Source of the DNA: Paenibacillus xylanilyticus | GTDB lineage: Bacteria; Bacillota; Bacilli; Paenibacillales; Paenibacillaceae | Direction: 5' to 3' | Assembly: GCF_013359935.1 (NCBI RefSeq) | Contig: NZ_JABMCB010000201.1 | Coordinates: 124,001-188,000, forward strand | Length of the DNA stretch: 64,000 nucleotides | Shown here: positions 36,769 through 45,540 of the stretch, one piece after another | How the letters are laid out: each line of letters starts with the position of its first letter | Position numbering within the stretch: the stretch's first letter is position 1 | The notes under the pieces: generated by a model | The model's database searches: none | Seen by the model: only the letters and a program-made list of their open reading frames with translations | What the model was told of the DNA's origin: nothing | Translations under genes and position numbers: made by a program

Positions 36769-37530
36769 ATGGGATTTCCCCAGTGGCTCGACCCTTATGA
36801 TGCAGAGCCCTTTATCATGTTTTCGAATCCACATTTGTGGGCGATGGGCTCATCAGCAATGATGATCATCCTGCTGTTCCTGTTTCGAAACCGATTGAGG
36901 ACATGGCCGGAGCGTACACGTCGGGTGATGCGAATTGCTCTGGCAGTCTTCATGCTGGGCTGCGAAGTTGTACTTCAATTCTGGTATGTCTACGGTGGGG
37001 TGTGGAGTGTAAGGACTTCGTTGCCGCTGGAGCTATGCAGTCTTTCCCTGTTGTTGTCAGCCGTGCTGCTGTTAACACGAAGTCGCCTGCTGCATTCTTC
37101 CCTATTGTTTGCAGGGATTGCAGGTGCCCTGATGGCGATCATAACCCCCAACCTGGGATATGCGTATCCACACTTTCGTTTCATTCAATTTTTTACAGCC
37201 CATGCCTGTATTATTCTTGCTTTACTCTACATGACCTGGGTGGAACAGCTTCGTCCAAGTTGGAGGTCTGTAGCAGGCTCGATGATTTTTGTGAATGCGG
37301 CTGCGCTGGTTGTATACGTAGTGGATGTGCTTCTGGAAGCCAACTATATGTTCCTACGTCACAAGCCGGAAACGGCATCCGTACTTGATATGCTGGGACC
37401 TTATCCGCTATATATTTTGGGGGAAGAGGTGCTGGCACTGGTGATGTTCTCGCTGATGTATGTGCTGTTCTTCGCCATCCCAGAGCGATTAAAGAATCGA
37501 GTGAAGAAGGGGAGAAGTTCGGCGGTGTGA
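36769..37530 (+). CDS. YwaF/TIGR02206 family integral membrane protein
   Basis: The 253-residue product has about seven hydrophobic segments. The pattern LQFWYVYGGVWSVRTSLPLELCSLSLLLSAVLLLT and the GPYPLYILGEEVLALVMF C-terminal motif are characteristic of the TIGR02206 (YwaF) family, whose function is unknown. ATG 36769 was chosen because AAAGGAG lies six bases upstream; the ATG at 36763 directly abuts that site. Confidence 0.87.
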   Translation: MGFPQWLDPYDAEPFIMFSNPHLWAMGSSAMMIILLFLFRNRLRTWPERTRRVMRIALAVFMLGCEVVLQFWYVYGGVWSVRTSLPLELCSLSLLLSAVLLLTRSRLLHSSLLFAGIAGALMAIITPNLGYAYPHFRFIQFFTAHACIILALLYMTWVEQLRPSWRSVAGSMIFVNAAALVVYVVDVLLEANYMFLRHKPETASVLDMLGPYPLYILGEEVLALVMFSLMYVLFFAIPERLKNRVKKGRSSAV

Positions 37531-37552
37531 ACAACTAAAGTTAAAAATAAAA

Positions 37553-37592
37553 ATCCCGCAGTATCCTGAGCATCAGGAGACTGGCGGGATAA
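37553..37592. terminator. Bidirectional terminator
   Basis: Arms ATCCCGC (37553-37559) and GCGGGAT (37584-37590) contain an inner CCTGA/TCAGG stem. Confidence 0.75.
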
Positions 37593-37627
37593 TTGATTTT
37601 TTCGAGAGAAACATATTGGCGAACACG

Positions 37628-38422
37628 TTATCCACGAAGCAGGGATTCTGCACCATCCACGTAGATACGCGTACCGGTTACATGGGAAGATTCATCGGAA
37701 GCCAGGAAAAGCACCAGGTTGGCTACCTGCTCGGACGTGCCGGGTTCGCCTTTGAGCGGATGTTCATGACCTTCCGGGAATTCTACCGGGATCTGCACTT
37801 CCTTCAGGTCATCTGAAGGATAAGTATTGTCATCAATATTGGTATCAATGGCACCAGGGCACACCGCGTTGACACGGATCTTGTAACGCGCAAGTTCCAG
37901 CGCAGCCATCTTCGTAAAAGCGGTTTGGCCTGCTTTGCTGGAAGCGTATGCAGAGAAACCGACGCCAGAGAACACCCGGTTACCATTAATGGAACTGGTG
38001 ATGACGATGCTGCCTCCGTGGTCTTTCAGATGCGGGATGGCATACTTGACAGTTGCGAATGTACCGCGCATATTTATCCCCATCGTTTGGTCCCAGTCTT
38101 CCGGTTCCATCGTTTCGATAGGGGCCATCGTCCCGTTGATGCCGGCATTCGCGAATACGATATCCAGTTTACCGGCTTCTGCTGCGGCCTGGTTAATTGC
38201 CTTCTGCACATGATCGGGTTTGGAGATATCGCATTCGATAACGTTAGCTTCTCCGCCGGCTTTTTCAATCGTCTGCTTCGTTTCTTCTGCGTTTTCGGGT
38301 GTACGGTCCAACAGAAATACTTTGGCTCCATGCTCGGCGAAACGTATGGCGGTTGCCTTCCCAATTCCCGAACCACCTCCGGTCACAATCGCTACTTTCC
38401 CTTTCAGACGCTGTTCACTCAT
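37628..38422 (-). CDS. SDR-family NAD(P)-dependent oxidoreductase
   Basis: The 264-residue classical short-chain dehydrogenase has the cofactor motif TGGGSGIG (residues 15-22), NAGI (near 91), a catalytic Ser in ITSSINGNR (near 142) and Tyr/Lys in YASSKAG (near 158-162), then VNAVCPGAIDT. The Asp after strand 2 (LLDRTPE) suggests NAD rather than NADP. ATG 38422 follows GGAGGG. The substrate is unknown. Confidence 0.92.
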   Translation of the reverse strand: MSEQRLKGKVAIVTGGGSGIGKATAIRFAEHGAKVFLLDRTPENAEETKQTIEKAGGEANVIECDISKPDHVQKAINQAAAEAGKLDIVFANAGINGTMAPIETMEPEDWDQTMGINMRGTFATVKYAIPHLKDHGGSIVITSSINGNRVFSGVGFSAYASSKAGQTAFTKMAALELARYKIRVNAVCPGAIDTNIDDNTYPSDDLKEVQIPVEFPEGHEHPLKGEPGTSEQVANLVLFLASDESSHVTGTRIYVDGAESLLRG

Positions 38423-38520
38423 CCTAATCCCTCCGTGTCCTAGAAATTTCAGTGTACTCTCTATCTCTACATACCCGGTTCAGGGGAGGTGAATCATATC
38501 CATATATACTTGTCCAGATA

Positions 38521-38548
38521 AAAAACAGGGCCGCTGAACGGTCCTGTG
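38521..38548 (-). terminator. Terminator of the YqkE-like gene
   Basis: A stem ACAGGGCCG/CGGTCCTGT is followed by a run of T on the minus strand. Confidence 0.75.
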
Positions 38549-38593
38549 TGTGTACATAAGATGACGTAGATATAAGATGATCAAGCTGAAAAG

Positions 38594-38851
38594 TTATTTA
38601 TGTTTCTTCCAGTCCAGAGAGCTGTTATTCAGCAAATACTCAAAGTCATTATCCCGCCGTTTTTGTTCCGCTTTGCGAGCTTCCTCCGCCTGCTGGCGTT
38701 CCTGTTCCTTGCGGTCTGCCTCGGCAGCCTTGGCTTCATCCGCCTGAGCTTTCAGTTTCTCAAGCACTTCGCTGCTGAGCAGGTCCTTCAGTGTCGTTGG
38801 TTTATCCTGAGCTGCTTTGGGAGCAGCAGGTTGTTTTTTTGATTTTGCCAT
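38594..38851 (-). CDS. YqkE-like small protein (DUF3886)
   Basis: The 85-residue protein has a basic, Ala/Pro-rich start (MAKSKKQPAAPKAAQ), a long charged helix or coiled coil of Glu, Lys, Arg and Gln (residues 30-70), and the conserved tail FEYLLNNSSLDWKKHK, which closely matches the end of B. subtilis YqkE. ATG 38851 lies behind GGAGA; an upstream in-frame start at 38905 has no support. Function unknown. Confidence 0.82.
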   Translation of the reverse strand: MAKSKKQPAAPKAAQDKPTTLKDLLSSEVLEKLKAQADEAKAAEADRKEQERQQAEEARKAEQKRRDNDFEYLLNNSSLDWKKHK

Positions 38852-39051
38852 GGAAAAATCTCCTCTCAAACATAAATCAGGTTCCCTGTATCGATCAGTA
38901 GTCATAGTATATCAGGTTCCCCGGATCCATTCCAACGAAACGATGCAATAAAAGAAGGAGATTGACTGTTCCGTGACGAATGAAAACGGGTATAAAATCA
39001 TATAGTATTACCGATACTGCGACTATTCCCTGGAGAAAGGAGTCGTTGTTC

Positions 39052-39162
39052 GTGGAAGTTGACCGTAGTTTATTGAAAGGGCTTGCATGGGGAATTGCCT
39101 TCAGCTGCCCGCTATGGATTGCGATAATTGGCTGGTTCCGTTTGTTGGGGTGGATGCTGTGA
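39052..39162 (+). CDS. Very small single-span membrane protein (36 aa)
   Basis: The frame MEVDRSLLKGLAWGIAFSCPLWIAIIGWFRLLGWML has a short charged head and one long hydrophobic segment. The GTG start at 39052 has AAAGGAG nine bases upstream; a TTG two codons earlier is also possible. The strong ribosome binding site and clean membrane helix argue that it is real. Function unknown. Confidence 0.6.
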   Translation: MEVDRSLLKGLAWGIAFSCPLWIAIIGWFRLLGWML

Positions 39163-39246
39163 GATCAGCGGGTTGCAGAGCTGCTGTGTATATATGACGT
39201 AGAGGGCTGTTTTTTAACACCTTCTATGTAAACGCTATCATTGAAT

Positions 39247-39286
39247 AAAGCTCTGCCTTGCGTTTTACGCAGGACAGAGCTTTTGT
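39247..39286. terminator. Bidirectional terminator
   Basis: A stem AAAGCTCTG/CAGAGCTTT with inner CTTGCG/CGCAGG lies between the 36-residue protein gene and the cyclophilin gene. Confidence 0.8.
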
Positions 39287-39306
39287 TTGTCGTGTACCGA
39301 GGAGAT

Positions 39307-39960
39307 TTATTCCTCTGGCATTTTTACAGGTTGAGGATATTCCAGCCCGTGAGTATCTACAGTCACTTTTTTCATCACCTGATCGGTAACCGGTTTGTCT
39401 TCTTGGCCTATTTCCTGAGCTGCAATTCCATCGACTACGTCCATACCTTCTGTAACTTTGCCGAAGGTAGCATAAGCATTATCAAGATAATCAGCATCGG
39501 CTAACATGATGAAAAACTGTGAGCCGGCTGAGTCTAGGTTATCTGATTGACGAGCCATAGAAATCACTCCACGTGTATGATTCAGATGGTTTTTGTGTCC
39601 GTTGGATGTGAATTCACCCTTAATGGCATATCCTGGACCTCCCGATCCGTTACCATTCGGATCTCCGCCCTGAATCATGAAGCCTGGAATGACGCGGTGA
39701 AAGATCAAGCCATCATAGAAACCCTGATTGGCGAGTGAGATGAAATTGTATACCGTGTTCGGCGCAATCTCCGGATAGAGCTCGATCACGATCTTTTGCC
39801 CATCCTGCATTTCAATCGTGGCCACCGGATTTGGCCCTTCAGGAGGAGCCGGAACGGCTTCCGTAGCACCGCTTGAAGGACGTCCGCAACCACTAATAAC
39901 GATAAGCAGCAGCACCATAATCAGCGATGCAGCTGTTGTTTTTTTCCATCGTAAAGACAT
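39307..39960 (-). CDS. Cyclophilin-type peptidyl-prolyl cis-trans isomerase, lipoprotein
   Basis: The 217-residue product has a lipoprotein signal (SLIMVLLLIVISGC, Cys 25), so it should be anchored on the outer face of the membrane. The cyclophilin domain (residues about 45-205) shows FISLANQGFYDGLIFHRVIPGFMIQGGDP with the catalytic FHR, RGVISMARQ and SAGSQFFIM. ATG 39960 has AAGGGGG upstream. It probably helps fold secreted proteins; it is not the PrsA (parvulin) type. Confidence 0.93.
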   Translation of the reverse strand: MSLRWKKTTAASLIMVLLLIVISGCGRPSSGATEAVPAPPEGPNPVATIEMQDGQKIVIELYPEIAPNTVYNFISLANQGFYDGLIFHRVIPGFMIQGGDPNGNGSGGPGYAIKGEFTSNGHKNHLNHTRGVISMARQSDNLDSAGSQFFIMLADADYLDNAYATFGKVTEGMDVVDGIAAQEIGQEDKPVTDQVMKKVTVDTHGLEYPQPVKMPEE

Positions 39961-40215
39961 GAAAACGTTCCCCCTTGCATCTCTGCATAATATGTTTCAA
40001 CGGATTTATTTTGGGATAATCCATCAACTATCATACCGTTTTTTGGGACTGAAAGGCAATCCAAGCTTTGATATTGCGGGTCCCAGGGATGGTCTTCATG
40101 GAAGCATAGGTGTAAAATAAGGAAAATGCTTCCGCAGCAGGGACGTACGGGTCTGTTCCGTCCGCTCCAATACACGGCAGTCCCGACGTCAGTAACGGAA
40201 AGGACGTGCGGGTAT

Positions 40216-41448
40216 ATGAACTTCTCGTGGAAGCGTAATTTGGTGATTTTGTGGATTGGTGTGTTTTTTTGCAGCACCGCGTATTCAATCTCCATCCCGT
40301 TTCTGCCCTTGTTTCTGAGTGGCGATCTGGGCGTTCGTAATCACCTGGAGTTTTGGTCAGGGCTTGCCTTTGGCATTACGTTTCTGGCCAGTGCGTTGGT
40401 GTCTCCCTTCTGGGGGTCACTGGCTGACAAATACGGGCGCAAGCCAATGCTGATCCGGTCGGGATACAGCCTTGCGGTGTTGTATTTGATCAACTATTTT
40501 GTACAGGATCCATATTCACTCATCGTTGTTCGGCTATTTCAGGGGCTGCTCGCTGGTTTTGTTCCGGCTGCCATTGCACTGGTGGGCACCAATACGCCGG
40601 AAGAGAAGACTGGGTACGCACTGGGGATTATGTCCACGGCCGGAGCTACCGGCGGTATCATTGGTCCGTTAATTGGCGGGGTTGTCAGCCACTACTTTGG
40701 CAACCGGAATGCGTTTTTATTTTCGGCCATCGTAGTGTTAGTCTCTGCGATCATCGCAACCTTCTGGGTGAAAGAGGAGAATTTCAACCGCAACAAGGCG
40801 CGCTCCCATGTCATGGATGATATTCGTGAAGCCAGGGCGAATCGGTTGTTTGTTACCGTGCTTGGCATGATGGGCATTTGTACATTTTCCGTGATGATTC
40901 TGGAGCCGTTATTGACGGTCTACGTCATGGAGATGGGCATTCAGCCGGATCGGGCATCGCTCAGTTCGGGTATTATTTTCTCAGCAGTTGGTGTAGCCAC
41001 GGTCATTATGGCACCGAGATGGGGGAGAATCGGTCAGCGCATCGGTTACGGTAAAGTACTGATCATTGGACTCGTAGGTGGAGCAGTGGGGAATTTACTG
41101 CAGTTTTTCACGACAGGTTATATTGGATTTGGTGTATTGCGGTTTGTGTATGGCCTGTTCTTCGCAGCTGTGTTCCCGGCCATCAATGCCATGATCGTAC
41201 AGGTGACTGATCCGGGTTTCCGAGGCAGGGCTTTTAGCCTGAATCAATCCGCATCACAGATCGGTACGATGGCGGGGCCGATTATCGGCGGTATTCTTGG
41301 GGGATGGCTGCCTATTCGCTGGATTTTTATCATTAACGGAATAGCGCTGCTGCTCACCGCCATTGTGGCCAAGTGGTCCGGGTTGGAACATAAACTTCCG
41401 GGATCAGGCAGATCAACATCAGAGAAAGCGGTATCAGCGGATCGTTAG
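40216..41448 (+). CDS. MFS transporter (multidrug efflux type)
   Basis: The 410-residue protein has 12 membrane segments. Motif A between helices 2 and 3 reads GSLADKYGRKPML, and RLFQGLLAGFVPAAIALVGTNTPEEKTG with GATGGIIGPLIGG (motif C-like) places it among drug:proton antiporters. ATG 40216 puts the first helix right after a short basic head; the open frame to 40126 adds 30 unlikely residues and overlaps the promoter region of the divergent cyclophilin gene. The ribosome binding site is weak. The substrate is unknown. Confidence 0.87.
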   Translation: MNFSWKRNLVILWIGVFFCSTAYSISIPFLPLFLSGDLGVRNHLEFWSGLAFGITFLASALVSPFWGSLADKYGRKPMLIRSGYSLAVLYLINYFVQDPYSLIVVRLFQGLLAGFVPAAIALVGTNTPEEKTGYALGIMSTAGATGGIIGPLIGGVVSHYFGNRNAFLFSAIVVLVSAIIATFWVKEENFNRNKARSHVMDDIREARANRLFVTVLGMMGICTFSVMILEPLLTVYVMEMGIQPDRASLSSGIIFSAVGVATVIMAPRWGRIGQRIGYGKVLIIGLVGGAVGNLLQFFTTGYIGFGVLRFVYGLFFAAVFPAINAMIVQVTDPGFRGRAFSLNQSASQIGTMAGPIIGGILGGWLPIRWIFIINGIALLLTAIVAKWSGLEHKLPGSGRSTSEKAVSADR

Positions 41449-41534
41449 ATGGATATGAAGAGAGGAGATGGCGCTGTAGCAATACGGCAGCCATCTTTTT
41501 ACTGTTACAAACTATGCTGAAATGTCATATAGAC

Positions 41535-41575
41535 TAAAAAAGGAACCCCCCTTTTGCAAGAGGATTCCTTTTATA
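41535..41575. terminator. Terminator between convergent genes
   Basis: A stem AAAAGGAA/TTCCTTTT with inner CCCTTTTGCAAGAGG pairing has A/T tracts on both sides. Confidence 0.7.
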
Positions 41576-41629
41576 TGAGATATTCAGATTGTACCATTTT
41601 AGACTGTTCCACTTCGTATTGCACCTGCG

Positions 41630-41809
41630 TTATTCTTCAGGATCGGATTTCTCCTTCGGGATGGCATGCTCCACAGCATCACGTTGATCTTCATCCTCCA
41701 GGGCATCCGGAAATGAATCTTCCGTAAAAAGTCCAAAATCAGGATCGATATCCCGCTCGGTCACCAGATTATCCGGTGTAGGGACATGTTTTTTATGATC
41801 GTCCTCCAT
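41630..41809 (-). CDS. Small acidic protein (59 aa), unknown
   Basis: A 59-residue highly acidic soluble protein starting MEDDHKKHVPTPDNLVTERDIDPDFG. ATG 41809 has a near-perfect AAGGAGGTG six bases upstream, which decides the start against the longer frame. It is the second gene of a likely pair with the acidic protein upstream, 43 bases away. No family recognised. Confidence 0.65.
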   Translation of the reverse strand: MEDDHKKHVPTPDNLVTERDIDPDFGLFTEDSFPDALEDEDQRDAVEHAIPKEKSDPEE

Positions 41810-41852
41810 TGTGCTGCACCTCCTTATCCCGCTTTTGGGTGGATCGCCAGAA

Positions 41853-42230
41853 CTAACGTCGCGGGAGAATATCATCCTGCGGTTTGGCATCAGCACCGGC
41901 ACCATTGAGCAGATCGGTACCATGGAGGGCATCCGGGTCAGGTGCAGCAGGATCAACCGGGCTATCCGGCTGCAGAAGATCCGCATCAGGTACGGATTCC
42001 AGCGCAGGCTCTGCCAAACGTGATTCCAGTTCCTCGTCTTCTACCGCAGCTGCAGCTGCAGGAGGAAGAGCGGACTCATCGGTTTCGATGCGTCTTCCGG
42101 ATACTTCATCGAACGTATCCATATCACTTTCCGGCACTTCTGTTTCTGGTGGAATATCGCGGGACCTCTGGTATCGGTCGTAATAGCGGTCGCTCTCGTC
42201 ATTGCTAATAGGTCTGTCCTGCAAAGGCAT
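41853..42230 (-). CDS. Acidic low-complexity protein (125 aa), unknown
   Basis: The 125-residue product is rich in Asp, Glu, Pro and Ala, with LPPAAAAAVEDEELESRLAEP and DPAAPDPDALHG and no hydrophobic core, so it is probably disordered. ATG 42230 lies ten bases after GAGGAG. It is followed by the 59-residue acidic gene. No family recognised. Confidence 0.6.
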   Translation of the reverse strand: MPLQDRPISNDESDRYYDRYQRSRDIPPETEVPESDMDTFDEVSGRRIETDESALPPAAAAAVEDEELESRLAEPALESVPDADLLQPDSPVDPAAPDPDALHGTDLLNGAGADAKPQDDILPRR

Positions 42231-42476
42231 AGGTAAGCAACTCCTCTCAAAAAGTTATATTTGATTCCTGCATCGATTGTGCTGATATCTTCAAAAGGTT
42301 CATACCCCGTAGTTACCCAAAGGCTAAACGTTGTAATCTCGCGCTTCTTAGCATTCCCTTGGTTGCACCGAATATGACTAAATAACATGAACTGTTAATT
42401 CAACAATAAGGAAGGGGCAGAATAAACCTGAAGAAGCGAAGTAACAGGTGTAGTAATGCCTAGATTGTTATATGTT

Positions 42477-42638
42477 TTAAAATTTGGGGAATACATATTT
42501 GACCAGAAAGTACAGGAAGCCGAAAAAAATGATCACATAAGCCGCATATTTAATAAAAGTGGAGGCGACCATGCTTGAATCCGATTTATGCTGAATGTCT
42601 TTCCGTTCTACCTCTACCGTTTTGTGTGGCTCGTTCAT
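42477..42638 (-). CDS. Small single-span membrane protein (53 aa)
   Basis: The frame has a charged head (MNEPHKTVEVERKDIQHKSDSS) and one membrane helix (FIKYAAYVIIFFGFLYFLVKYVF). ATG 42638 has AAGGAG eight to nine bases upstream, and the frame ends at TAA 42477-42479. The codon pattern and hydrophobic layout strongly suggest a real gene. Function unknown. Confidence 0.68.
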   Translation of the reverse strand: MNEPHKTVEVERKDIQHKSDSSMVASTFIKYAAYVIIFFGFLYFLVKYVFPKF

Positions 42639-42779
42639 TTGAATCATCTCCTTATAAGTGGTGGTTGCTTTGAGGAACCATTACACCCACTGGAGCAAAT
42701 TGAATCGCAAAGTCGCAATACAGCTTTCGCCCGAGGCCTATGTTATGATGGAGCATGATGAAGCAGGGAGGGATTCCAG

Positions 42780-43061
42780 TTGGAATGGTACACACTTGGC
42801 AATATGATCACTCGAATTCGGATTGGGCAAAAGGCATCTACACCCGGATTTTCGCGCACGGTCATTAGGCGTCCGGATGGGTTGTTCTGGGTTGGTGGCA
42901 TATGGTCTGGACAAGTTGTCCAATTGCGAGATTTTCTTTTTTCGGATATATGGACGATTTATGAGGATGAGGAAACCGAGCAGTGGTTGAAGTTTCGCGA
43001 CTCCTATGAACGGACGGAACGCGAGATGATTGAGAACCAGTTCGAAGATCTGCGCGAGTAA
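42780..43061 (+). CDS. Hypothetical protein (93 aa)
   Basis: A soluble 93-residue product, beta-rich at first (MITRIRIGQKASTPGFSRTVIRRPDGLFWVGGIWSG) and helical later (TEQWLKFRDSYERTEREMIENQFEDL). The TTG start at 42780 has GGAGGGA six bases upstream. No family recognised. A single gene before the sensor kinase. Confidence 0.6.
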   Translation: MEWYTLGNMITRIRIGQKASTPGFSRTVIRRPDGLFWVGGIWSGQVVQLRDFLFSDIWTIYEDEETEQWLKFRDSYERTEREMIENQFEDLRE

Positions 43062-43268
43062 AACGAGTGATAACTGGATTTCCCTATTATAAAATGGAAA
43101 TAAATATAGGGTTAAACCAAAATGTGATTTTTTTCGTTTGTCCCTAGAAGGTGACACGTTAAATCGTGGCGAATCATAAATGATAGAGTTATGGGATTGA
43201 TAAAATCAGCATGATGTGTCAATGAATTAATGCAAAATGCTCAAAATATGAACTTTGAGGTGCTGTGA

Positions 43269-45170
43269 ATGAAAAATGTGCCCAAAGCTATCATCGTCCT
43301 ATGGATCAGCCTGTTATTCATCATGTATTGGCCGCAGGGGGTGAGCGCGGCAAGTGTACAGGAAGATAATAGACCTGTCCCCATTACGACATGGGAAGTT
43401 AAATGGGGGAATGAACACGATCAGGGATTTATCAGCGAATTGGGAAGACCCGATGAAGTCTGGGAGCGGCAAGGAGTGGACAGGCCGGATTACACCACGG
43501 TTAATCCTTCTGCGGAGTCACTTTGGACTCGCTTGACCATTCCGCAATTGCACGAGGATAACTCTGCCATTCGCTTTGAAAATATTAAAGGTCAACATAT
43601 TGTGATTTACCTTGAAGATCGTAAAGTGTATGAAAATTATCATTATAATTACGACAATAATGCGGTGCTTTTACCACTATCCATCAAAAATTCGAATGTT
43701 CCACTGTATATATGGACTGAAACTGCCAATGGTCGACTCGGAATATTCGGGACGATTGAGGTAGGGAGATACACCATTTTGCAGGAAAGATATATTCACA
43801 ATGGCTTGTTGGATGTGATATTAGGGGCGACCTTTCTGTTTACAGCCATTACGATGCTGAGTTGTACGTTCTTTTTCGGCAAATTCCATAAGGGGTTATG
43901 GATCTCGTTATGTATTGTCATGGGTTCAATTGGAACAATGATCATAACGTATTCGCAATTTTTATATACGTTCTACCAGATCTACGGGGATCTGTACTCC
44001 ATACTGTTTGATATGGCGATGCTGGCAGGAATGCCTGCGTTATGTTATTTCTTCGAACAGATTATCGGAAAAGGTCCTTATGGAGTTTTTACCAAGTTGA
44101 GAAAATTCCAGCTCGTTTATTCGGGTATTGCGATTATGGCCCTGCTATTATATTTCATATCGAGCGGTCAATGGGATTTCTTTTATGTAATTTTGGTTCA
44201 AAAGGCAATCGGCGTCATTTTGGTGATTCTGCTGACTTTGCTAATGATTGGCGCCATCTCCCAAGCGCTTCAGCAAAATAAGGAAGCGATGCTGCTGGCT
44301 GCGGGATACAGCACGTTTGCACTTATCAGCGTAGCGGAACTGTTATGGTACTACCAGCGCAATGGCACATATCATCTCATATGGTGGAAGTGGTCTATGG
44401 TTGCTTTTATCGTATCGCTTATCGCGATTCTGGGCAGTCGTTTTGCGGAAAAACACAGACAGGTCATTGAATACTCCAAGGAACTGGAGTTGTTCAACAA
44501 TGAGCTGCAGCGCTCCGAGAAGATGGAGATCATTAGTGAATTGGCTGCTTCTGTGGCCCATGAGGTTCGGAATCCACTCCAGGTGACCAGAGGTTTTCTG
44601 CAGCTCATGACTGAGCAGGAAGACAACAAAAATAAGGGGTATGTGCGCATTGCACTGGAAGAACTTGACCGGGCATCAGGGATCATTACGGACTTTCTGA
44701 CATTTGCCAAACCGGAGTTCGATCATATTGCCTCTCTTAATATTGCAGATGAATTCACTCATATTGAAGGGATTCTGGTGCCTATGGCCAATCTGGAAGG
44801 TGGTAAAATAACGACCGATATTCCGCCAGATCTCTGGATCCGAGGCAACTCTTCCAAGTTCAAACAGGCTTTTATTAATATTATCAAAAATAGTATCGAA
44901 GCTCTGCAGGGGCAGGGACAGATTGACATATGGGCGTATGCCCAGGATGGAATCATTAAAGTTCATGTAAGGGATAATGGGGAAGGGATGGATGAGGAAG
45001 CGCTGGTCCGTCTGGGTGAGCCTTATTTCTCCAACAAAATCAAGGGCACCGGTCTTGGCATGATGGTTACCTTCCGCATCGTGGAAGCGATGCATGGAGA
45101 GATTTCATTTACAAGCACAAAAGGGGTAGGAACGGAAGCCGTTGTATCTTTTGCCGAGTTCGTCGATTGA
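43269..45170 (+). CDS. Sensor histidine kinase with 7TM-DISM-type input region
   Basis: The 633-residue product has a signal peptide (residues 1-28), an extracytoplasmic beta-rich domain (about 35-170) and seven or eight membrane segments (about 180-400), the DISM layout. A HisKA domain follows with ELAASVAHEVRNPLQVTRGFLQLM (phospho-His near residue 430), then HATPase_c with INIIKNSIEAL (N box), VRDNGEGMD and GTGLGMMVTF. The HEVRNPLQV-type kinase domain resembles sporulation kinases KinA-KinE. ATG 43269 has GAGG eight bases upstream. No response regulator is adjacent. It faces the ComQ-like/peptide cassette across 83 bases, making it a candidate receptor. Confidence 0.92.
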   Translation: MKNVPKAIIVLWISLLFIMYWPQGVSAASVQEDNRPVPITTWEVKWGNEHDQGFISELGRPDEVWERQGVDRPDYTTVNPSAESLWTRLTIPQLHEDNSAIRFENIKGQHIVIYLEDRKVYENYHYNYDNNAVLLPLSIKNSNVPLYIWTETANGRLGIFGTIEVGRYTILQERYIHNGLLDVILGATFLFTAITMLSCTFFFGKFHKGLWISLCIVMGSIGTMIITYSQFLYTFYQIYGDLYSILFDMAMLAGMPALCYFFEQIIGKGPYGVFTKLRKFQLVYSGIAIMALLLYFISSGQWDFFYVILVQKAIGVILVILLTLLMIGAISQALQQNKEAMLLAAGYSTFALISVAELLWYYQRNGTYHLIWWKWSMVAFIVSLIAILGSRFAEKHRQVIEYSKELELFNNELQRSEKMEIISELAASVAHEVRNPLQVTRGFLQLMTEQEDNKNKGYVRIALEELDRASGIITDFLTFAKPEFDHIASLNIADEFTHIEGILVPMANLEGGKITTDIPPDLWIRGNSSKFKQAFINIIKNSIEALQGQGQIDIWAYAQDGIIKVHVRDNGEGMDEEALVRLGEPYFSNKIKGTGLGMMVTFRIVEAMHGEISFTSTKGVGTEAVVSFAEFVD

Positions 45171-45253
45171 CGGACTGGCAGAAGATTTGGCGGCTTCAGT
45201 CGTTCGCTACCCCTTGTTCGTTTAGTGGTTGCTTAGAGCCTTCAATGGTTTTC

Positions 45254-45496
45254 TCAGGTTCTCCATGGTCCGCAATTGACGTCATAGTTTACTTTGGACG
45301 GATTGGGAGGAATAACAAGAACATAGTCGTTCTGCTGCTCTTCCACCGTACGGATCTTCACCTGTTCCGGAATATCAATGCCGAATGCATCGCGAAGTGC
45401 CTGTTTTGGATTGGAGTGCAGTTGTTGTCTGAAATGCTCATCGGTCCAGGCCTTTTCAATAATATCCTCATGTAATGTTCTCTCAGATACCATCAT
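45254..45496 (-). CDS. NHLP-leader RiPP-type precursor peptide with ComX-like C-terminal Trp
   Basis: In the 80-residue product, residues 10-66 match the nitrile-hydratase-like leader (NHLP) family: DIIEKAWTDEHFRQQLHSNPKQALRDAFGIDIP, then VKIRTVEEQQNDYVLVIPPNP. The last 14 residues, SKVNYDVNCGPWRT, would be the core; Trp 78 is third from the end, as in the ComX pheromone (QWGD), and Cys 75 is the only Cys. ATG 45496 has AAGGGA ten bases upstream. It is the last gene of a two-gene operon, 44 bases after a ComQ-like isoprenyl transferase gene, so I infer that Trp 78 is prenylated. No YcaO, LanM, radical SAM or peptidase-exporter gene is nearby. Confidence 0.78.
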   Translation of the reverse strand: MMVSERTLHEDIIEKAWTDEHFRQQLHSNPKQALRDAFGIDIPEQVKIRTVEEQQNDYVLVIPPNPSKVNYDVNCGPWRT

Positions 45497-45540
45497 TGTT
45501 CAACAATCCCTTCTTATATGAAATTTGAACTTTCACAGCT

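Noticed and set aside
39921-40295. 124-codon minus-strand frame overlapping the MFS gene start
   Set aside because: It lies antisense to the MFS start and over the cyclophilin promoter; composition is not protein-like.
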